Notes: generated from the sequence alone by a model not told the origin. DNA of 30,307 nucleotides from a virus (IMGVR_UViG_3300030389_000697:1-30307), one strand, 5' to 3'. Numbered from the stretch's first letter, positions 24,794 through 30,307 are shown. Translations and numbers: made by a program.

Positions 24794-25284
24794 TGACTCA
24801 AAAAACCAGAACTTGTACGCTTTGCAAGAAAAGGCGGAAGATTAAATTTTTTGAAGCTAGAGAACAAACTGGTGGTGGCACAACCTATCGCGGTCTTTGT
24901 AAAAATTGTCATGTCATAGATAGAAACAGAAAACGATCATCAAGTTATAAAAGCTTTTTAAATTTAATTCACAATCAACTAAGACATACTAGAGTTAGCA
25001 AAAATCCAGAGAAGGATTGGGAGATAACGCCAGAAGATTTGATAGAGATATGGGAAGAACAAGAGGGTCTTTGTGCTTTATCTGGCGTATTAATGACACA
25101 CTATCGAGATGGCAGTGGTAAAAAAGACCTCAACGTAACCATAGATAGAATAGATCCAGAAGAATGGTACGTCAGATACAATATTCAATTGGTTTGTCAG
25201 CGTGCCAACATCATCAAACATACCTTGAGCGAGGACATGTTGCTCTGGTGGTGTGAAAATATTGTAAGAAATAAAAAGAAATAA
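24793..25284 (+). CDS. Zinc-finger plus HNH-type endonuclease
   Basis: 163 aa; its start overlaps the DUF1064 stop by one base (TAATG). The N-terminal zinc knuckle is CTLCKK (C8, C11) and LCKNCH (C36, C39). The C-terminal half has LNVTIDRIDP, then RYNIQLVCQRANIIKHTL, the pattern of HNH-like nucleases (here Asp118, Asn130, Asn139, Lys142). The canonical His before the Asp is replaced by Ile-Asp, as in many marine phage versions. It may cut DNA, possibly as part of host or own DNA processing. Free-standing, not an intron endonuclease in context. Confidence 0.7.
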   Translation: MTQKTRTCTLCKKRRKIKFFEAREQTGGGTTYRGLCKNCHVIDRNRKRSSSYKSFLNLIHNQLRHTRVSKNPEKDWEITPEDLIEIWEEQEGLCALSGVLMTHYRDGSGKKDLNVTIDRIDPEEWYVRYNIQLVCQRANIIKHTLSEDMLLWWCENIVRNKKK

Positions 25285-25293
25285 AAAGTTTTT

Positions 25294-25322
25294 TTTATAT
25301 GCAAAATATTTTTGTATATAAT
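25294..25322 (+). promoter_or_regulatory. Operator-like palindrome with TATAAT promoter
   Basis: A 23-bp imperfect palindrome at 25297-25319, arms ATAT(G)CAAAA and TTTTG(T)ATAT around a TAT centre, has one mismatched pair (25301/25315). It overlaps TATAAT at 25317-25322 and leads into the ATG at 25329, which again lies 6 nt after the -10. The -35 area (TTTATA 25294-25299) is weak. Such a palindrome across the core promoter is the normal site of a dimeric repressor. Which protein binds is unknown. Confidence 0.55.
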
Positions 25323-25328
25323 CCGCGC

Positions 25329-25427
25329 ATGAATTTTAAGAATATACTCACCGGGAGTGCTGGGTATGTGATTAGTGTCAGCTTCGCCTTATATATGCTA
25401 AACATATATTTAGCGATCTACACCTAA
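25329..25427 (+). CDS. 32-aa single-TM peptide
   Basis: A short frame from the ATG after the TATAAT, ending 9 nt before the convergent minus-strand gene. The product has a short basic N-terminus and one 20-residue membrane helix (GYVISVSFALYMLNIYLAIY), then ends YT. There is no SD; the start would be leaderless. The coding RNA could also fold into two competing hairpins (see findings). Composition fits a small toxin-like or membrane peptide, but no function is claimed. Confidence 0.45.
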   Translation: MNFKNILTGSAGYVISVSFALYMLNIYLAIYT

Positions 25428-25436
25428 GCCAGTGCT

Positions 25437-25694
25437 TTATTTATAGATCTGTTTTATTTTATAGCCTTTCTCAGAGTTATTAAGGTTTATCATCTTGCGC
25501 TCTAATCTTGGTAATGATTTCCAGAACACTGGAGAGTGTTGGTAATCATATAAACCACAGACAGTACAACGACCGTTTTCCATACTGGTAGGCCAGTGGC
25601 AGGCGTTGATGCAAGGATAATCAGCGAGACTAGTAGTTTCGCCTCTAAGACTAGCTATGTTTTTAAATGTATCTAATTTAAATATTTTAGCCAT
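25437..25694 (-). CDS. Cys-rich (zinc-binding-like) 85-aa protein
   Basis: The last gene of the minus-strand operon. The N-terminal half is ordinary (KIFKLDTFKNIASLRGETTS); residues 28-46 carry CINAC and CTVCGL, four Cys that can bind zinc. The C-terminal part is basic. It has a good AGAGG site 6 nt upstream of the ATG and its own promoter-like box (minus-strand TATAAT at 25727-25722, TTGCAA at 25752-25747 with a 19-nt spacer). The role is unknown; a regulator or small DNA-binding protein is possible. Confidence 0.6.
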   Translation of the reverse strand: MAKIFKLDTFKNIASLRGETTSLADYPCINACHWPTSMENGRCTVCGLYDYQHSPVFWKSLPRLERKMINLNNSEKGYKIKQIYK

Positions 25695-25721
25695 TACGCA
25701 CCTCTTTATAGAGATATGCGT

Positions 25722-25752
25722 ATTATATAACGATTTTTATATATTATTGCAA
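25722..25752 (-). promoter_or_regulatory. Minus-strand promoter for the Cys-rich gene
   Basis: Reading the minus strand, TTGCAA (25752-25747), a 19-nt spacer and TATAAT (25727-25722) precede the start at 25694 by 27 nt, with AGAGG between. The spacer is longer than ideal, so strength is uncertain, but the -10 is perfect and the leader is normal with an SD, unlike the leaderless starts on the plus strand. Confidence 0.5.
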
Positions 25753-25760
25753 ACTTTTTA

Positions 25761-26621
25761 TTAAAAAGGTGTAGGTATTAAACCAAATATAAGTTCGTGA
25801 TCAGGACAATTTTTCTTATCCATTTGTTGTTTTGGATTTAATAAAACACCTTTCTTACCACAACGCCAAGTAGCCCCAGAAACTTCTATCACTGGCTTTG
25901 AGTATTTGCAGTTTCTACAGTTTTTAAAAGCTGGTTCTGCTCTACCTAAATAAATTTCTCTAGATTCTTTCGGTAAGTTCTTAACTTTCCAATCGTTTTC
26001 ACTCAAGAATAAATCTGGTGGTTCTGGCGAAGTAATAATTCTTTTGGCTTTCTCTATTAAAGATTGAAAAAGTTCATCATTATATTTTATTACTTCAGTA
26101 TAAATATCAGAATTATTTTTGTTATAAACCAAAGCTAAAGACTTAGGTAATTTAAAAGCACCCATATAACAATGCACTTGCGCTTCATATTCTAGTGACC
26201 AACGCTCGTAACTACCTTCACTTACTAGATTGTTAAACCTTCTGTCATTAGAACTCTTAACTTCCAGGACCATAGAATCATCATCATGCTCTGGCAAGTT
26301 TTTAACTACGCCATCTATATGCCCGGAGAAGTGATCGCCAAGTAAAGAAGCTTTAAACTGATCGCCTTTTTTATCTTCAGTAAATACTTCTACACCATCT
26401 GCTTTTTTAAGATAATCAATGACTACATCTTCAATAACATTACCTAGCTCTAAAATCCTAGATACTCTTGGCTCAAACTTATTTGGTGGTAAGCACCATC
26501 TAAAATTTAACCACAACATTCTTTCATCTGGATTACCAATCTGACTCATACCTAAATACGGTCGATACTTTGGTGGCTCAGATAGCATTACATGATCTAT
26601 CATTTTATTTATTTTGCTCAT
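25761..26621 (-). CDS. PD-(D/E)XK exonuclease, Cas4/RecB-like with Cys cluster
   Basis: 286 aa, overlapping the helicase stop by 4 nt (ATGA), with AAGGAG upstream. The nuclease core is visible: ELGNVIEDVV (Glu64), SGHIDGV (Asp103), VLEVKSS (Glu120, Lys122) and EAQVHCYM (Gln148). Four Cys in the C-terminal part (235, 238, 254, 272), in CRNC, RCGKKG and CPDH, resemble the iron-sulfur cluster of Cas4/AddB-type nucleases; C43 may add a ligand. Probably a 5'-end-resecting exonuclease that feeds single strands to the annealing proteins upstream. Confidence 0.8.
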   Translation of the reverse strand: MSKINKMIDHVMLSEPPKYRPYLGMSQIGNPDERMLWLNFRWCLPPNKFEPRVSRILELGNVIEDVVIDYLKKADGVEVFTEDKKGDQFKASLLGDHFSGHIDGVVKNLPEHDDDSMVLEVKSSNDRRFNNLVSEGSYERWSLEYEAQVHCYMGAFKLPKSLALVYNKNNSDIYTEVIKYNDELFQSLIEKAKRIITSPEPPDLFLSENDWKVKNLPKESREIYLGRAEPAFKNCRNCKYSKPVIEVSGATWRCGKKGVLLNPKQQMDKKNCPDHELIFGLIPTPF

Positions 26622-28288
26622 AGGAATATCTCCTTATCATCAAAAATTACTTTCTTTATATTAAAATATTTACCTTCTCTTTTTATGCCAACAGACTTAA
26701 CTCCTTTGAGAGCTCCTTGATTTATCTTGGCTGCTGCTTGTTCAGAAGTTCTAGGTACGCCCCAGATTTTTGGATCTACTAAACGACACCAGTGGTTGAT
26801 TGCTAGTCCGTGCATTCTTGAGTGGCCAAACATAAGTGGCATCATCCTAGGTAAAAATTGATTATCAACATAAAAGAATACCTTACAGTATTTGTTGCCA
26901 TTTTTAGAGTCAGCAACAGCAGCACTAACGCTCGTTACAACTTCTAAAGAACTCTTGTTCTTTTGTTTCTCGTCAGAGATAACTGCTCCAGAATCTGCCT
27001 TGGTTTTCTTAGCTACCTTTCTTTCTTCCATAGGTACTAAGAAAGTTAAGAACTCTGCTACTGGGAACTCTTCATTGCACTCGACACATTTCTTTGCATG
27101 CGGTGGATTGACAGCCAAACAACTGCCACAGATTTTAGGTCTTCTTATTTTTACTTCTTGATCTGGCTTGGCTGTATCAATGCAACCATGTCTAGCAATG
27201 TTCTCGCCATAATCCAAAAGCAAACAATTATCTTTGCCTGGGTACAGTCGCATACCTCGACCGCACATCTGAACATAAAGCCCTAGACTTTTGGTTGGTC
27301 TTAACATAGCAATACAATCTGTTCTGGGAGCGTCCCAACCTTCTGTTAAAACACCGACATTACAAACAGCATGTACTTTCCCAGATTCAAATTCTTCTAA
27401 TATTTGTTTTCTTTCTTCTCCGGGCGTTTCGCCAGTTAGTAATCTTGATTCAATCCCATGTTTCTGTAAGTGCATGTTCATTTTCATAGCATGCAATACC
27501 GATACACAAAAGAATACGGAAGCTGTTCTGCCCTTGGTGTATGCTTTATCTAGCCAATCATTGATGATAGCGACAATGGTTTTATCGTCCATGGCTAGTT
27601 TTTCTAGGTCAGATTCTTTGTAATCACCACCTTTAAATTTAAGCTTGGCTTTACTAGCATCAATAATAGTATTGTCATCTACCTTATAAGAAGTAATCCT
27701 GGCTAGATAACCTTGGTCTATTAAGTCTGGTATCTTTGCTTGATAAGCAATGTCATGAAAGAAATGATCTTTTCTTTTGCCATAAATATAACCTTGACCC
27801 ATACGATAAGGCGTAGCAGTACAACCTAGAACACGCATAGCTCGTTCAGCAGATAACTCATTGATTATCTTTTGGTATCTAGTTTGTTCGTCTGGAGATA
27901 TATTATGAGCCTCATCAATGATAGTGTAATCAAAGTGTCCAACTTTTTTTAATCTAGATCCAGAAGCCAAAGTATCTCTTGAAGCTACAAGTATTTGAGA
28001 ATCCAACTCAGATCTTTTTAGCCCGGCTGATAGCACACCAACTGGTGCATCTGGCCATACTGATTTTATTTTTTCTTCTGCTTGTTCGATAAGTTCTTGT
28101 CTATGTGCTAAGACTAAAAACCTAGCGTCAGAATATTTCTTTATGGTTCTTTTAATAAAGTTGGAAAAGATAACTGTCTTGCCAGAGGCAGTAGGCAAAC
28201 TGAGTAGAGGGTGTTTCTCTATTGACTCAGTTGCAAACCAACTTTCTAGCGCAGTGATAGCGTCTTCTTGATAAGGTCTTAGTTTCAC
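26618..28288 (-). CDS. SF2 DEAD/H-box helicase (XPB/Res-like) with zinc ribbon
   Basis: 556 aa from a GTG start directly after the TAA of the 28-aa gene. Motifs are complete: LRPYQEDA at the N-terminus, Walker A PTASGKT (32-38), DEAH (125-128), CTATP (156-160), TEGWDAPRTD (315-324), QMCGRGMR (340-347). Then a zinc ribbon CGSC (387, 390) and CVEC (401, 404). The last 150 residues carry no named domain. It probably unwinds duplex or branched DNA during replication or recombination, next to the exonuclease. The SD is weak, so coupling to the upstream peptide is likely. Confidence 0.85.
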   Translation of the reverse strand: MKLRPYQEDAITALESWFATESIEKHPLLSLPTASGKTVIFSNFIKRTIKKYSDARFLVLAHRQELIEQAEEKIKSVWPDAPVGVLSAGLKRSELDSQILVASRDTLASGSRLKKVGHFDYTIIDEAHNISPDEQTRYQKIINELSAERAMRVLGCTATPYRMGQGYIYGKRKDHFFHDIAYQAKIPDLIDQGYLARITSYKVDDNTIIDASKAKLKFKGGDYKESDLEKLAMDDKTIVAIINDWLDKAYTKGRTASVFFCVSVLHAMKMNMHLQKHGIESRLLTGETPGEERKQILEEFESGKVHAVCNVGVLTEGWDAPRTDCIAMLRPTKSLGLYVQMCGRGMRLYPGKDNCLLLDYGENIARHGCIDTAKPDQEVKIRRPKICGSCLAVNPPHAKKCVECNEEFPVAEFLTFLVPMEERKVAKKTKADSGAVISDEKQKNKSSLEVVTSVSAAVADSKNGNKYCKVFFYVDNQFLPRMMPLMFGHSRMHGLAINHWCRLVDPKIWGVPRTSEQAAAKINQGALKGVKSVGIKREGKYFNIKKVIFDDKEIFL

Positions 28289-28375
28289 TTACAGTAAAAA
28301 TTTTTCTAAATTATAAACAATAATGATACTGCACAAGCCTAATACAAATATTAATACGTGTCTTATATCTATCAT
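28289..28375 (-). CDS. 28-aa single-TM peptide between basic protein and helicase
   Basis: ATG at 28375-28373 overlaps the TGA of the 47-aa gene (ATGATAG), and its TAA is directly followed by the helicase GTG. One hydrophobic helix (HVLIFVLGLCSIIIVYNL) with a charged start and end. The fit at both ends supports translation, at least as a coupling peptide that delivers ribosomes to the helicase start. It is too short for homology claims; chance cannot be excluded. Confidence 0.45.
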   Translation of the reverse strand: MIDIRHVLIFVLGLCSIIIVYNLEKFLL

Positions 28376-28515
28376 CTTCCTTGTCCTCTATATGCTTTGA
28401 AAGACTTTCTTTTATTCTTGTTCATGCTACTGAACTTTACATTACGAGAACCTTGACAAGTTTTTTTATACTTGGCTTTGGATATATGTATTTTTACTTC
28501 TCTTCTTATAGCCAT
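28372..28515 (-). CDS. 47-aa highly basic protein
   Basis: ATG at 28515-28513 overlaps the TAA of the 165-aa gene (TAATG). Almost every third residue is Lys or Arg, with a C-terminal part QGSRNVKFSSMNKNKRKSFK then AYRGQGR that I have seen in small basic proteins of marine phages. It is likely nucleic-acid binding, for example to RNA or ssDNA. It sits in the replication operon between a hypothetical protein and the helicase. Function is inferred from charge and context. Confidence 0.65.
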   Translation of the reverse strand: MAIRREVKIHISKAKYKKTCQGSRNVKFSSMNKNKRKSFKAYRGQGR

Positions 28516-29012
28516 TAGTGTTTGGTTTCGTTACGACTTTCTAATTGATTTTTAATTTTTTCAATCAATTCTTCTGTGTCAAGGTTTTCAATATCTTTAG
28601 GATCTAACTCGTAATCTTTGGGCACAAGACCTTGCTCTTTACCATAATCAATCAAAGACTCCCAGTTAGTATTATCATTAATTAAAGACTCCCAATCAGT
28701 ATTAGCGCCCCCTGCTATATTACCTAGCATATCTGCCTGGAAGAAAACTTCTTTTCTAGTCATGCCTTTTTCTTTAGCAATATCATTAATAACTCTACCC
28801 CAAGATGCACCGATCAACATGGTTGCTTCATTGGTACTATGTTCCAATACGTCGTAAGTGACGCAGCAAACATAAGTTAATAATACTTCTAATAATTTAT
28901 GTGGACTTTTGATTTCTCCCATTCTTCTGTTGAATGACATCATGTGCATTCGTAATTCTGTTAATAAGTCCTTCTTGGATATCTTTTCCAAATCTATTTT
29001 GTCGTCTTTCAT
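28515..29012 (-). CDS. 165-aa hypothetical protein of the replication operon
   Basis: Mostly helical; a Lys/Glu-rich start (KDDKIDLEKISKKDLLTELR), a hydrophobic helix with two Cys (LLEVLLTYVCCVTYDVLE), and an acidic C-terminal half with two copies of a TDWESLI/TNWESLI motif (about residues 105-122). The start has GAAGG about 8 nt upstream. It overlaps the 88-aa gene by 116 nt in another frame. An internal ATG at about residue 22 or 24 would shorten the overlap. No family is recognised. Confidence 0.6.
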   Translation of the reverse strand: MKDDKIDLEKISKKDLLTELRMHMMSFNRRMGEIKSPHKLLEVLLTYVCCVTYDVLEHSTNEATMLIGASWGRVINDIAKEKGMTRKEVFFQADMLGNIAGGANTDWESLINDNTNWESLIDYGKEQGLVPKDYELDPKDIENLDTEELIEKIKNQLESRNETKH

Positions 29013-29163
29013 ATAGCACCTTCGCTCTCTTTAATCTGTTTATCGAAACAACACATGCCGCAACTTCATCAAATAATTCAACTGGCAGTATGTGATTGTT
29101 CACCTCATATATTTTTGCTAACAACTTCTCAGAGTTAGCGATTAATTTTTTATCATCAATCAT
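28897..29163 (-). CDS. 88-aa hypothetical helical protein
   Basis: ATG at 29163 with TAGGAAA 6 nt upstream. The N-terminal 50 residues are a regular helix pattern (LIANSEKLLAKIYEVNNHIL, then VAACVVSINRLKRAKVL), a likely coiled coil. The last 38 residues overlap the start of the 165-aa gene in the +1 frame and look less regular (ERRQNRFGKDIQEGL). It is the first gene after the stem-loop array, which would form its leader. Frame continuity to the 165-aa gene by a frameshift is possible. Confidence 0.5.
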   Translation of the reverse strand: MIDDKKLIANSEKLLAKIYEVNNHILPVELFDEVAACVVSINRLKRAKVLYERRQNRFGKDIQEGLINRITNAHDVIQQKNGRNQKST

Positions 29164-29251
29164 ATTTGTTTCCTAATGCGAAGACTAAGTAGTTTTATGC
29201 CGGGTAAACAAAAATAATAAAAACCCGGTATCGGCTCACTACTTAGACTTC

Positions 29252-29265
29252 GACTTTTTTGGAGA
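29252..29265 (+). repeat. GACTTTTTTGGAGA repeat copy 1 after stem A
   Basis: A 14-nt direct repeat, identical at 29383-29396, exactly 131 nt apart. Each copy starts at the last base of the right arm of a stem (A and C). Read on the plus strand, stem plus T6 looks like a terminator; read on the minus strand, the A6 tract precedes the stem and does not. Confidence 0.8.
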
Positions 29266-29382
29266 CTGAGCCGAACTCTGTGCCTAGCTAAAGTATTTAA
29301 TTTTCAAAGGACTCTAGCTAGGACTTTAAATCCTGTGCCTACCGAGCTGTAACGCCGCTATTCATAACTAATAGCTCGGTAG

Positions 29383-29396
29383 GACTTTTTTGGAGA
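29383..29396 (+). terminator. Plus-strand terminator-like element, stem C plus T6 (repeat copy 2)
   Basis: Stem C (11 bp, 29338-29383) is followed by ACTTTTTT on the plus strand. This is a plausible intrinsic terminator against plus-strand (antisense) transcription, although all known genes here are on the minus strand. The 24-nt loop is large, which weakens the call. Confidence 0.4.
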
Positions 29397-29405
29397 TGAC
29401 TCCAG

Positions 29406-29882
29406 TTATTTATCCCAAGGCATAGCATCATCTTCTTCTTGTAAAGGTTTTGCCGTAGGCGCCTCCTCTTCAGATGAAGATCCCTTTGCTAAGTAATCTT
29501 GTATCTTATTACTGTCCTCGTACCCATTTGTTCCAGGTTCAATTTTGATCTTGGCTTGGAAAGGATTGTTAATCATTTCGTCCAAAACCTCAGCATTGAA
29601 AGTGACATCTGGACTTAAACCTAACGCTTTACGCCAAGCTTTAATTTTCCTAGCAGTCACAGTCACAGCATTGCCTTCAAGAGTAAAATACTCCCAAAGT
29701 TTTCTATTGGCATGGCTTGGACCGAGTACTTGAAACTCGATTTCAACCATTGCATTCCCAGCTTTTGATGTTCTCTTCTCCCATTTGTTAGCGACTAATT
29801 CATAGTTGCCAGCAGGCATAGGTTTAAAGTCATCTTCTTGATCAGGCACTTCGCCTAACATAATTTCAAAGTCATCACTCAT
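29406..29882 (-). CDS. DUF669-like single-strand DNA-binding protein
   Basis: 158 aa from the ATG at 29882 (residue 13 of the longest frame). A Shine-Dalgarno AAGGAG lies upstream, and the previous gene's stop overlaps this ATG (ATGA); both favour it over the ATG at 29918. The core has PMPAGNYELVANKWEKRTS, then AMVEIEFQVLGPSHANRKLW as in DUF669, and an acidic tail ending EEDDAMPWDK, as in SSB proteins. The family is a phage SSB that often pairs with the Sak4 recombinase. Its partner gene lies just upstream. Confidence 0.75.
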   Translation of the reverse strand: MSDDFEIMLGEVPDQEDDFKPMPAGNYELVANKWEKRTSKAGNAMVEIEFQVLGPSHANRKLWEYFTLEGNAVTVTARKIKAWRKALGLSPDVTFNAEVLDEMINNPFQAKIKIEPGTNGYEDSNKIQDYLAKGSSSEEEAPTAKPLQEEDDAMPWDK

Positions 29883-29995
29883 GATAAATTTAACTCCTTG
29901 CGAAGACATGAAGTACAACAGAGAAGACCTTTGTATTTATACCCACCGTCTAAAATTTCTTCTCCACAGTGGTCACACAAAATCTCCTCTGGCAC
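29879..29995 (-). CDS. 38-aa zinc-ribbon micro-protein
   Basis: GTG at 29995 with GGAGG 6 nt upstream. The product has two Cys pairs, CDHC (7, 10) and CTSC (27, 30), preceded by another Cys (26), a compact zinc ribbon. It starts 2 nt after the Sak4-like stop, and its TGA overlaps the DUF669 start (ATGA). The strong SD, exact packing and metal motif support a real gene. It may help DNA or protein binding in the recombination complex. Confidence 0.65.
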   Translation of the reverse strand: MPEEILCDHCGEEILDGGYKYKGLLCCTSCLRKELNLS

Positions 29996-29996
29996 T

Positions 29997-30307
29997 TTAT
30001 GCCTCCGACAGTTTTTGTATTGATTTTTTATATTCGTCGTAAAACGAATCCCATTTGAGTTCTATCTTATCTGGAAGAGGAACTCGTCTCTTCGCGTCAA
30101 AGGCGGGAGAGAACTTCGTGAACAGCATAGGATCACCCATGGCAAGTGCCCTTGTCTGCTCGTTGAAGCCCTTCCCCTCTTTCACAGTACGAACCTGGTG
30201 GTTCGCAAAGAAATTGAAATCGACCCATTCTCTAATAATGGAAGCTGTTTTGTTGTGCAACTTCAATTGGTACCTATCATAAGGTTCTCTCTCTGGGTCG
30301 TTAAAAG
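29997..30307 (-). CDS. Partial Sak4-like AAA ATPase, C-terminal end
   Basis: The frame is open to the right edge (reading from 30305); the TTG near 30266 is not needed as a start. The visible 102 residues begin with FNDPEREPYDRYQLKLHNKT, followed by ASIIREWVDFNFFANHQVR and AFDAKRRVPLPDKIELKW, typical of the C-terminal part of AAA_24/Sak4-like RecA-fold ATPases. Walker motifs would lie outside the window. The next genes, zinc ribbon and DUF669 SSB, fit the known Sak4-SSB pairing. Confidence 0.75.
   Translation of the reverse strand, partial: FNDPEREPYDRYQLKLHNKTASIIREWVDFNFFANHQVRTVKEGKGFNEQTRALAMGDPMLFTKFSPAFDAKRRVPLPDKIELKWDSFYDEYKKSIQKLSEA

Larger units (their letters stand above)
29179..29403. 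repeat. Stem-loop array between SSB-like and 88-aa genes
   Basis: Within 225 nt: stem A 29179-29193/29238-29252 (15 nt arms, one A-A mismatch) with inner stem CCGGGT/ACCCGG (29200-29205/29223-29228); stem P TCGGCTCA/TGAGCCGA (29231-29238/29267-29274); stem B CCTAGCTA/TAGCTAGG (29283-29290/29315-29322); mini stem AGGA/TCCT (29320-29323/29330-29333); stem C CCTACCGAGCT/AGCTCGGTAGG, 11 bp (29338-29348/29373-29383, 24-nt loop); GGAG/CTCC (29392-29395/29400-29403). Stems A and C are each followed on the plus strand by the identical GACTTTTTTGGAGA. It may be an RNA regulator, origin-like region or terminator cluster; no protein frame fits. Confidence 0.7.

Noticed and set aside
26892-27623. Three plus-strand ORFs opposite the helicase
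   Set aside because: The minus-strand helicase has complete SF2 motifs across this region; these frames have no SD and no known pattern.
29179-29403. CRISPR array
   Set aside because: The repeated parts are stems of different sequence and only a 14-nt word is truly repeated, twice; there are no regular spacers.
29179-29403. Hammerhead ribozyme or tRNA
   Set aside because: The CUGAUGA and GAAA core of a hammerhead is missing, and there is no tRNA T-loop (GTTCRA) or cloverleaf arrangement.
29883-29918. Upstream ATG (29918) as start of the DUF669 gene
   Set aside because: The extension overlaps the zinc-ribbon gene, while the ATG at 29882 has AAGGAG upstream and an ATGA overlap.

Overview
This window is about 30 kb of an AT-rich, tightly packed bacteriophage genome. 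I see no rRNA, tRNA, integrase, transposase or CRISPR array. The tail parts are of podovirus type: two P22 gp4/SU10-type adaptor proteins, a gp10-like nozzle protein and three large ejection-type proteins. The A/T-rich codon use and several families known mainly from marine phage genomes suggest a marine podovirus, perhaps of the HMO-2011/pelagiphage kind. That affiliation is inference, since no search was run. Both ends of the window cut through genes.

Layout. (1) Positions 1-4676, plus strand: head and connector genes. These are the end of a head or decoration-like gene, the major capsid protein, a terminator and structured leader, small structural proteins, a KTKGYR-repeat basic protein and two adaptor paralogues. 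(2) 4689-12485: a Rossmann-fold accessory protein, tail fibre and adhesin genes (one with an S74 self-cleaving chaperone, one with a collar domain, one built of repeats), and small membrane proteins. (3) 12503-15588: nozzle protein, a small hypothetical protein, an M15 peptidase endolysin and a 3-TM holin. (4) 15585-24224: the ejection-protein block with an embedded GNAT-like gene; one member ends in a second S74-like domain. (5) 24221-25427: a switch-like region with a ribbon-helix-helix regulator on the minus strand, divergent from a short plus-strand operon (DUF1064 nuclease, HNH-type nuclease), then a 32-codon membrane-peptide ORF under its own operator-like promoter. (6) 25437-30307, minus strand: a recombination and replication operon read right to left. 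It holds the end of a Sak4-like AAA ATPase, a 38-aa zinc-ribbon peptide, a DUF669 SSB-like protein, a stem-loop array, two overlapping small genes, a 47-aa basic protein, a 28-aa membrane peptide, an SF2 helicase, a Cas4/RecB-like PD-(D/E)XK nuclease and a Cys-rich protein.

The minus-strand module looks like a single-strand annealing recombination machine: nuclease and helicase to process ends, SSB and a Sak4-type recombinase to anneal, and resolvase-like nucleases across the divergent promoter. The most unusual things are the stem-loop array at 29179-29403 (with interleaved arms that could form a pseudoknot), a recurring AT-palindrome with TATAAT placed 5-6 nt before SD-less start codons (probable leaderless transcripts), and a set of very small genes (28-59 aa) that fit exactly by stop/start overlaps and are easily missed.
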